DNA from: Gammaproteobacteria bacterium
GTDB taxonomy: Bacteria; Pseudomonadota; Gammaproteobacteria; Steroidobacterales; Steroidobacteraceae
DNA: 5,294 bases
Direction of reading: 5' to 3'
NCBI GenBank assembly: GCA_027451085.1
Contig: DAIDKA010000292.1
Span: forward strand, 1 to 5,294
The notes below the pieces were generated by a model. That model did not search any database and was not told where the DNA came from. It saw nothing but the letters and a program-made list of their open reading frames with translations. Position numbers and translations under genes: made by a program. Every line of letters starts with the position of its first letter. The stretch's first letter is position 1. This document shows positions 1 through 4,582 of this stretch, in pieces.

Positions 1-1
1 C

Positions 2-343
2 ACGTCGGACCTCATCCCCTTCTGCCACCCGGTGCCGCTCAATAACTGCGCCATCGAGGTCGAAGCCGTTCCCGGAGGCATCCGCATCCGCTGTACGGCC
101 TCGGTGGAGCACCGCACCGGGGTGGAAATGGAAGCCCTGACCGGGGCCACCGTGGCGGCGCTGACGGTGTACGACATGTGCAAGGCGCTGTCGCACGACA
201 TCGAGATCACCACGGTCAGGCTCCTGGCCAAGTCCGGCGGCAAGCAGGACTACAATCGTCAGATCGGCGCTCAGACCGGCCGAGGAACCCGTCCGACACG
301 CCCGAGCCCCCGCGGTTCGACGCCACGGCCCAAACGGCCGTAA
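2..343 (+). CDS. moaC: Cyclic pyranopterin monophosphate synthase MoaC (5' end outside window)
   Basis: MoaC acts in the cytoplasm with MoaA to turn GTP into cyclic pyranopterin monophosphate, the first stage of molybdenum cofactor synthesis. The visible 113 residues read in frame from base 2. They contain DLIPFCHP (the active-site Cys-His pair at bases 23-28), GVEMEALTG, the YDMCKAL motif with the conserved Asp and Lys, and the RLLAKSGGK signature near the end of the family fold. Compared with the 161-residue E. coli protein, about 70 N-terminal residues lie off the left edge. The frame does not stop soon after SGGK as usual. It continues for about 30 residues, ending in an Arg/Pro-rich tail with no family counterpart I know, and stops with TAA at 341-343. 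The next gene starts 9 bases downstream, so this is the first visible gene of a Moco operon. The family call is secure; a role for the tail is not. Confidence 0.95.
   Translation, partial: TSDLIPFCHPVPLNNCAIEVEAVPGGIRIRCTASVEHRTGVEMEALTGATVAALTVYDMCKALSHDIEITTVRLLAKSGGKQDYNRQIGAQTGRGTRPTRPSPRGSTPRPKRP
325..341 (+). promoter_or_regulatory. Small GC-rich hairpin across the moaC stop, just before mobA-moaD
   Basis: ACGGCC at 325-330 and GGCCGT at 336-341 are perfect inverted repeats (6-bp stem) around the 5-base loop CAAAC. The stem ends in the first base of the moaC stop codon and lies 11 bases before the next ATG. No U-tract follows (the next bases are AAAATCCCCCC), so it does not look like an intrinsic terminator. 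It could affect translation start of the next gene, which has no visible Shine-Dalgarno, or it may be chance in GC-rich DNA. Confidence 0.3.
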
Positions 344-352
344 AATCCCCCC

Positions 353-1201
353 ATGTCCCCTCCTCTTTACGGCCTCGTACTGGCCGGAGGCCGCAGCACC
401 CGCATGCGGCGCGACAAGGCCACCCTGGACTATCACGGGCAGTCCCAGCTGGACCGCGCGGTGGCGCTGCTCACCGGCCGGGTCGAACGGGTGTGCGTGT
501 CGGTGCGGGCCGATCAGCGCGACGATCCCGCGCGGACCCGGTTCGAGCAGATCATCGATAGCCTGACCCACGATGGCCTGGGACCCATCGCGGGTATCAG
601 CGCCGCCCAGGCCGCGCATCCGCAGGCCGCCTGGCTGGTGCTGGCCTGCGACCTGCCGTTCCTGGATGGCGCCACGCTGGATCAGCTGATCGCACACCGC
701 GACCCGTCAGTCACTGCCACCGCCTATCGCTCCAGCCACGACGGCCTGCCCGAACCCCTGTGCGCCATCTATGAACCTCACTGCCGGGAGGCCATCACGG
801 CCTACATCGGCCGTGGCAAATCCTGCCCGCGCAAGTTCCTGATCCAGTCCGACGCACGGCTGCTCGACCAGCCCGAGCCGCGCGCGCTCGACAACATCAA
901 TACACCCGAGGAGTACGGCGCCGCGCTCACGGCCTTCGGCCGCGGCCGGCGCCAGCAATCCATGCAGATCAAGGTCCAGTACTACGCGCTGCTGCGCGAA
1001 CAAGCCGGGCGGAGCGAGGAAGTCATCAGCACCAGTGCGCGCACCCCGCGCGAACTGTACGCGCAGCTGAAGGCCAGCCACCCCTTCACACTGGAGGACG
1101 ACAGCCTGCGCGTGGCCATCAACGCGCAGTTCAGCGACTGGACGCAGCCGCTCGCCGAGGGCGACGCGGTCGTGTTCATTCCACCTGTGGCCGGCGGCTG
1201 A
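353..1201 (+). CDS. mobA-moaD: Fused MobA-like molybdenum cofactor guanylyltransferase and MoaD sulfur carrier
   Basis: This is one 282-residue frame with two domains. Residues about 5-192 are a MobA-like nucleotidyltransferase: the GTP-binding loop LAGGRSTRM at 10-18 followed by RRDK, then DGLGPIAG at 74-81, the metal-binding ACDLPFLD at 98-105, PEPLCAIYEP at 133-142, CPRKFL at 158-163 and DNINTPEEY at 180-188. This domain would join GMP to Mo-molybdopterin. Residues 204-282 are a complete MoaD of 79 residues (E. coli MoaD has 81), ending in PPVAGG. The free Gly-Gly C-terminus is what MoeB adenylates and what becomes the thiocarboxylate donor for molybdopterin synthase. The joining segment, about 195-203, is short and basic. 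Met204 (base 962) could start a separate MoaD, but no Shine-Dalgarno or stop precedes it. The chosen ATG lies 9 bases after moaC and also lacks an obvious Shine-Dalgarno. The usual RMG of the loop is RMR here, probably family variation. Confidence 0.9.
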   Translation: MSPPLYGLVLAGGRSTRMRRDKATLDYHGQSQLDRAVALLTGRVERVCVSVRADQRDDPARTRFEQIIDSLTHDGLGPIAGISAAQAAHPQAAWLVLACDLPFLDGATLDQLIAHRDPSVTATAYRSSHDGLPEPLCAIYEPHCREAITAYIGRGKSCPRKFLIQSDARLLDQPEPRALDNINTPEEYGAALTAFGRGRRQQSMQIKVQYYALLREQAGRSEEVISTSARTPRELYAQLKASHPFTLEDDSLRVAINAQFSDWTQPLAEGDAVVFIPPVAGG

Positions 1202-1214
1202 ACCGCGGTCCTGC

Positions 1215-1218
1215 AAGG
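1215..1218 (+). promoter_or_regulatory. Ribosome binding site of the moaE-moeB-rhodanese gene
   Basis: AAGG lies 5 bases before the ATG at 1224, within the 22-base gap after the mobA-moaD stop. It is a weak but well-placed Shine-Dalgarno that supports this start. The encoded protein also begins with the residues expected for the MoaE N-terminus. Confidence 0.5.
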
Positions 1219-1223
1219 TTCAA

Positions 1224-2843
1224 ATGAAGTTCTTCCGCTTCGCCAGCTCGGTCATCGACACCGCAGCCGAACGCGCCCGCATCACCGACCCGTCCTGCGG
1301 CGGCTACGCCTCCTTCGAGGGCTGGGTGCGCAACCACAACGAAGGACAGCAGGTACGTCACCTCGAATATGAGGCCTTCGAGCTGCTGGCCGTGAAGGAA
1401 GGCGAGCGCATCATCCAGGAGGCCGTCGAGCGCTTCGGCATCGATCACGCCGCCTGCGTGCATCGCGTGGGCGGCCTCACGCTCGGTGACATGGCCGTGT
1501 GGGTCGGCGCAAGCAGCCGCCACCGCCAGGAGGCCTTCCTGGCCTGCCGCTACATCATCGATGAGGTCAAGCACCGGCTTCCCATCTGGAAGAAGGAGCA
1601 CTACGTCAGTGGCGACTCCGGGTGGGTCAACTGCGAACGCTGTGCGACCGCGCCGCAGCTGTCGCGGGAACCGCAACGCGGTGCGCAGGACCACCATCAC
1701 GGCCACCCGCACCGGCACGACCATGGTCACCGGCACGGTCACAACCCGGTCGGTGCGGCACCCGCCCCGGGTGCCGGCAACTTCGTCTCCGACTACTCAC
1801 GGCAGATGACACTGAAGGAGGTCGGCGCGGCCGGCCAGGCGAAACTGCGCGCCGCACGCGTGCTGGTGGTGGGTGCAGGTGGCCTGGGCGTGCCGGCCCT
1901 GAGCTACCTCGCCGGCGCAGGCATCGGCCGCATCGGCATCGTGGACGGCGACCGTGTCGATCCCTCCAACCTGCACCGCCAGCCGATGTACGCACTGGCG
2001 GACGCCGGGCAGATGAAGGCACAGCTTGCGGCGGCGCGGCTGCATGCCCTGAACCCCGACGTCGACGTGCAGGTCTACGGCCTCAAGCTGACCGCGGCCA
2101 ACGGCGCGGAGCTCCTCGCCGGCTGGGATCTCGTCATCGACTGCACCGACAACTTCAGCAGCAAGTTCCTGCTCAACGACCTGTGCGTACGGGCCGGCAA
2201 ACCACTGATCCTGTCCAGCATCTACCAGTACGAGGGACAGCTGCAGGTGATCCGGTCCGAACGTGGCGGCGCCTGCCTGCGCTGCATCTGGCCTGAAGCC
2301 ACGCGCGATGGGCTGGTCGGCAACTGCGCCGAAGCCGGCGTGCTGGGCCCGGTGCCCGGGGTGTTCGGCAGCCTGCAGGCGCTGGAGGCCTTGAAGCTGC
2401 TGCTGGATCTGCCGGGCCAGCTGGGTGATGAATTGCTGGTGATGGACCTGCTGACGATGCAGGTGTCGCGCATGAAGGCCCGGCGGGCCGCGGCCTGCCT
2501 GGCCGGCCCCTGCACACGCATCCCGGGGGCCGGTGCGACTGTGGATCCTGCGAAGCTCGAACTGTGCTTTGCTTCGCTGGCCGACGCGCAGGCGGAGGAT
2601 TACGCCATCATCGACGTGCGCGAACCGGTCGAAGTCGCCGCACAGCCGATACCGGCCAGCGGCGCGCGACACATTCCGCTGAAGGCGCTGCTGCGGGACT
2701 CACAGCAGCTGGCATCTTCCGGGAAGTACCTCATCGTGTGCGCCAGCGGCGTCCGCAGCCTCGCCGCCGCGCAGGAGCTCACTGCCAGGGGTTTCAACGC
2801 CGTGCGGTCACTTACCGGCGGTTTGTCTGGCCTTCCTGGCTGA
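1224..2843 (+). CDS. moaE-moeB: MoaE-MoeB-rhodanese fusion: molybdopterin synthase large subunit, MoaD adenylyltransferase and sulfurtransferase
   Basis: This 539-residue cytoplasmic protein has three domains. Residues 1-145 are MoaE: VRNHN at 35-39, His100-Arg101, and the catalytic lysines Lys116 and Lys123 in the KHRLPIWKKE region, equivalent to E. coli Lys119 and Lys126. A His-rich linker follows (157-173). Residues about 187-430 are a MoeB/ThiF-type E1-like enzyme: Arg193, the ATP loop GAGGLG (217-222), the DGD at 241-243, SNLHRQ (248-253), Lys265, DCTDN (306-310) and Cys368 in the NCAEAG crossover loop. The zinc cysteines are Cys351/Cys354 and, with unusual CX4C spacing, Cys425/Cys430. 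Residues about 441-539 are a rhodanese with active-site loop CASGVRS (Cys506), which probably supplies sulfur to adenylated MoaD. MoeB-rhodanese pairs are known (MOCS3/Uba4, MoeZ); the added N-terminal MoaE is the odd part. No plausible start lies between the MoaE and MoeB domains, so this reads as one chain. The rhodanese ends abruptly at GGLSGLPG, without the usual Trp and last helix. Confidence 0.93.
   Translation: MKFFRFASSVIDTAAERARITDPSCGGYASFEGWVRNHNEGQQVRHLEYEAFELLAVKEGERIIQEAVERFGIDHAACVHRVGGLTLGDMAVWVGASSRHRQEAFLACRYIIDEVKHRLPIWKKEHYVSGDSGWVNCERCATAPQLSREPQRGAQDHHHGHPHRHDHGHRHGHNPVGAAPAPGAGNFVSDYSRQMTLKEVGAAGQAKLRAARVLVVGAGGLGVPALSYLAGAGIGRIGIVDGDRVDPSNLHRQPMYALADAGQMKAQLAAARLHALNPDVDVQVYGLKLTAANGAELLAGWDLVIDCTDNFSSKFLLNDLCVRAGKPLILSSIYQYEGQLQVIRSERGGACLRCIWPEATRDGLVGNCAEAGVLGPVPGVFGSLQALEALKLLLDLPGQLGDELLVMDLLTMQVSRMKARRAAACLAGPCTRIPGAGATVDPAKLELCFASLADAQAEDYAIIDVREPVEVAAQPIPASGARHIPLKALLRDSQQLASSGKYLIVCASGVRSLAAAQELTARGFNAVRSLTGGLSGLPG
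1692..1742 (+). repeat. His-rich linker between the MoaE and MoeB domains, with an 18-base tandem unit
   Basis: Codons 157-173 of the fusion protein encode ten histidines in 17 residues, alternating with Gly, Arg, Asp and Pro. Part of the tract is an imperfect 18-base duplication: CACCGGCACG occurs at 1710-1719 and again at 1728-1737. It gives the hexapeptides HRHDHG (163-168) and HRHGHN (169-174). The tract resembles metal-storing His-rich segments of nickel and zinc accessory proteins such as HypB, UreE and SlyD. Metal binding here is inferred from composition only. Confidence 0.85.
1756..1776 (+). other. Perfect 9-bp inverted repeat inside the MoaE-MoeB linker
   Basis: CGGCACCCG at 1756-1764 and CGGGTGCCG at 1768-1776 are exact reverse complements around a CCC loop. 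They encode part of the Ala/Pro/Gly segment (about residues 178-184) between the His tract and the MoeB domain. The hairpin should be stable in RNA. It has no following U-tract and lies within the reading frame, so it is not called as a terminator. Confidence 0.6.
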
Positions 2844-3209
2844 CGGACGGCCGCTGCAGTTCCTCCGCCAGCCCGTTGACGATTCTTTGCAGCAGGTGGA
2901 TCAGCAACGGCTTGTTGTAGCTGCCGACGATGGCATCCAGAAGATGATCGTGCGCCTCTGCCTGCCTGCTGAGCTCCGCCAGGTGGTTCCTGCCCTTCGC
3001 GGTCAGCTGCAGCGGATAGGCGCGGCGGTCCGATCGCCCGGTGCGGCCGGCGAACGCCTGGAAGGACATGTCCTGCGCCCGCTGCAGCTGGAAGCCGATG
3101 TGATGGCGCAGCGGCCCGAGCTTGACGATCTGCCCCGGGACCCCCGCTCCACCGACCTCGATCCCGGGGCAGCATCACGCACCTTCGACGAATCTGCCGT
3201 CTTCATCAA
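2812..3209 (-). pseudogene. MarR-family transcription regulator remnant lacking its helix-turn-helix core
   Basis: Read on the - strand, one frame open from 3174 to the TAA at 2812-2814 begins with a MarR-like N-terminal helix (LGPLRHHIGFQLQRAQ, about 3120-3073) and then MSFQAF. It passes directly, within a few residues (about 3054-3034), into the region after the winged-helix beta-hairpin: SDRRAYPLQLTAKGRNHL, followed by the C-terminal dimerisation helices. In normal MarR proteins about 50-60 residues carrying the DNA-recognition helix lie between these two parts. They appear to be missing in frame. The 5' end is also broken. This frame has no ATG, GTG or TTG before the ATG at 3069, while a plausible start at 3206 (or TTG at 3209) is in another frame, as if one base was lost near the CCCCGGG run at 3163-3169. 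I infer a decayed regulator. A functional HTH-less protein made from the ATG at 3069 (85 residues) is the alternative. Its 3' end overlaps the convergent moeB-rhodanese gene by 32 bases. Confidence 0.7.
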
Positions 3210-3220
3210 TCTTTCGCCAA

Positions 3221-3254
3221 CGTGGTGTTGCGCCGGTGGCCGGGCACCACCACG
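3221..3254 (-). terminator. Possible proBA terminator hairpin without a U-tract
   Basis: CGTGGTG at 3221-3227 and CACCACG at 3248-3254 form a perfect 7-bp stem around a 20-base GC-rich loop that can fold further (CCGG at 3233-3236 with CCGG at 3240-3243). It begins 6 bases beyond the proA stop in the direction of proBA transcription, where a terminator would be expected. No T-run follows on the - strand (the next bases are TTGGCGAAAG), so it may only protect the mRNA 3' end or be chance. The rest of 3210-3260 shows no gene. Confidence 0.3.
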
Positions 3255-3260
3255 TACGCC

Positions 3261-4553
3261 TCAGCCAGCCCTGACCTGGCCGTTGCCGCGTACCGCGTAT
3301 TTGTAGCTGGTGAGTTGTTCGACACCCACCGGGCCGCGGGCATGGAAGCGGTCGGTGGAGATGCCGATCTCAGCGCCCATGCCGAACTCACCGCCATCGG
3401 CAAACTGCGTGGACGCGTTCCACAGCACGATGGCGCTGTCGACCTCGGACAGGAAGCGCTCCGCCACGGCCTTGTCCTCGGTGACAATGGATTCAGTGTG
3501 CGCAGAACCGTACTTGGCGATGTGCGCCACCGCACCCTCGACGCCGTCCACCACGCGCGCCGCGATGACGGAGTCCAGGTATTCCGTGTACCAGTCGTCC
3601 TCGGTCGCGGCCTTCACGCGCGCATCGACGGCCTGCACGGCGGCGTCGCCACGCACCTCGCAGCCGGCGTCGAGCAGTTCCCTGACAATGGGACCCAGGT
3701 GCGTTGCCACGCAGGCCTTGTCGACCAGCAGCGTCTCGGCCGCGCCGCAGACACCGGTGCGACGCAGCTTGGCGTTCAGCACGATGGCGCGCGCCATGTT
3801 GAGATCGGCGCCGCCGTCGACGTACACATGGCAGTTGCCTTCAAGGTGGCCGATCACCGGCACCCGCGCCTCCTGCTGCACGCGGGCCACGAGGCTCTTG
3901 CCGCCGCGCGGCACGATCACATCGATGAAGTCGGTCATGCCCGAGAGCATGTAGCCCACGGCCTGGCGGTCCTTGGTCGGCACCAGCTGAATGGCCTCGG
4001 GCGGCAGGCCGGCGGCCACCAGGCCATCGACCAGGCAGGCATGGATGGCGCGGTTGGAGCGCTCCGCCTCAGAGCCACCGCGCAGGATCACAGCATTGCC
4101 CGACTTGAGGCAGAGCGCGCCGGCATCGGCCGTGACGTTGGGACGGCTCTCGTAGATGATCCCGATGACTCCCAGGGGCACGCGCACGCGCGAGATTTCG
4201 AGCCCGTTCGGCCGTGTCCACTGTGCCGCGACGGTTCCGACCGGGTCGGGCAGCGCCGCAACCTCCTCCAATCCCCCGGCCATCGCTTCGATACGCCCGG
4301 CGTTGAGTTCGAGCCGGTCGAGCAGCGCGGCGGACAGCCGGCGCTCGCGCGCGTCGCGCAGGTCCCGCGCGTTGGCGGCGAGGATCTCGGCGCGGCGATT
4401 GCGGATGGCGGCGGCAGCGGCGCGCAGCGCGGCGTTCTTCTGCGGCGTACCGGTCAGCGCCAGCACCTGGCTCACGCCCAATGCCTTCCCGCCCATGGCC
4501 ATCATCAACGCACCGATTTCAGAGGCACCCGCGCTTTCCTTCATCGTATTCAT
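3261..4553 (-). CDS. proA: Glutamate-5-semialdehyde dehydrogenase (gamma-glutamyl phosphate reductase) ProA
   Basis: ProA reduces gamma-glutamyl phosphate to glutamate-5-semialdehyde with NADPH, the second step of proline synthesis from glutamate, in the cytoplasm. The 430-residue protein is complete and shows the family blocks in order: VPLGVIGIIYESRPNV (125-140), LCLKSGNAVILRGG (147-160), DVIVPRGGKSL (211-221), the catalytic Cys269 in RRTGVCGAAETLL, VDSAIVLWNAST (371-382), and FGMGAEIGIST followed by HARGPVG (390-410). E. coli ProA has 417 residues; the extra length is mainly a longer N-terminus. The ATG at 4553 is chosen because AAGGAAG lies just upstream. A second ATG at 4544 would remove three residues. 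It follows proB after 29 bases, so the two are co-transcribed and ProA receives the unstable acyl phosphate made by ProB. No missing catalytic residue or frame break is seen. Confidence 0.98.
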   Translation of the reverse strand: MNTMKESAGASEIGALMMAMGGKALGVSQVLALTGTPQKNAALRAAAAAIRNRRAEILAANARDLRDARERRLSAALLDRLELNAGRIEAMAGGLEEVAALPDPVGTVAAQWTRPNGLEISRVRVPLGVIGIIYESRPNVTADAGALCLKSGNAVILRGGSEAERSNRAIHACLVDGLVAAGLPPEAIQLVPTKDRQAVGYMLSGMTDFIDVIVPRGGKSLVARVQQEARVPVIGHLEGNCHVYVDGGADLNMARAIVLNAKLRRTGVCGAAETLLVDKACVATHLGPIVRELLDAGCEVRGDAAVQAVDARVKAATEDDWYTEYLDSVIAARVVDGVEGAVAHIAKYGSAHTESIVTEDKAVAERFLSEVDSAIVLWNASTQFADGGEFGMGAEIGISTDRFHARGPVGVEQLTSYKYAVRGNGQVRAG

Positions 4554-4557
4554 GAAA

Positions 4558-4564
4558 CTTCCTT
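4558..4564 (-). promoter_or_regulatory. proA ribosome binding site
   Basis: On the - strand AAGGAAG (4564-4558) places its AGGA core 6 bases before the ATG at 4553. It is the strongest Shine-Dalgarno in the window and fixes the proA start. It lies inside the proB-proA spacer, so proA has its own initiation signal. Confidence 0.8.
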
Positions 4565-4582
4565 ATTCATTGCGACAGCGGC

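Noticed and set aside
389..418. Arg in place of the usual Gly after Met in the MobA GTP-binding loop (RMR instead of RMG)
   Set aside because: I believe related MobA-like proteins vary at this position, and all other motifs are intact, so loss of activity is not claimed.
962..1201. A separate moaD gene starting at the internal ATG
   Set aside because: The upstream frame is open and continuous and no Shine-Dalgarno precedes the ATG, so one fused CDS is the simpler reading. An additional internal start cannot be excluded.
707..1742. Two open frames on the - strand (707-1216 and 1176-1742) opposite MobA-MoaD and MoaE
   Set aside because: No family features are seen, and the + strand proteins fully explain the conservation.
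1797..2672. A 291-residue open frame on the - strand opposite the MoeB and rhodanese domains
   Set aside because: It is antisense to well-conserved catalytic motifs and its composition is typical of a reversed GC-rich gene.
1780..2843. A separate moeB gene starting near the end of the linker
   Set aside because: No in-frame start precedes the first conserved MoeB residues. The only in-frame ATG nearby, at 1806, falls inside the conserved N-terminal segment and lacks a suitable ribosome binding site.
2600..3178. A 192-residue open frame on the - strand overlapping the MarR remnant in another frame
   Set aside because: The MarR-like motifs lie in a different frame; this one gives low-complexity Ala/Arg/Gly/Pro sequence and runs antisense into the rhodanese domain.
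2887..3306. A 139-residue open frame on the + strand opposite the MarR remnant and the proA end
   Set aside because: No recognisable domain is seen and no ribosome binding site was noted. The - strand gives the interpretable protein here.
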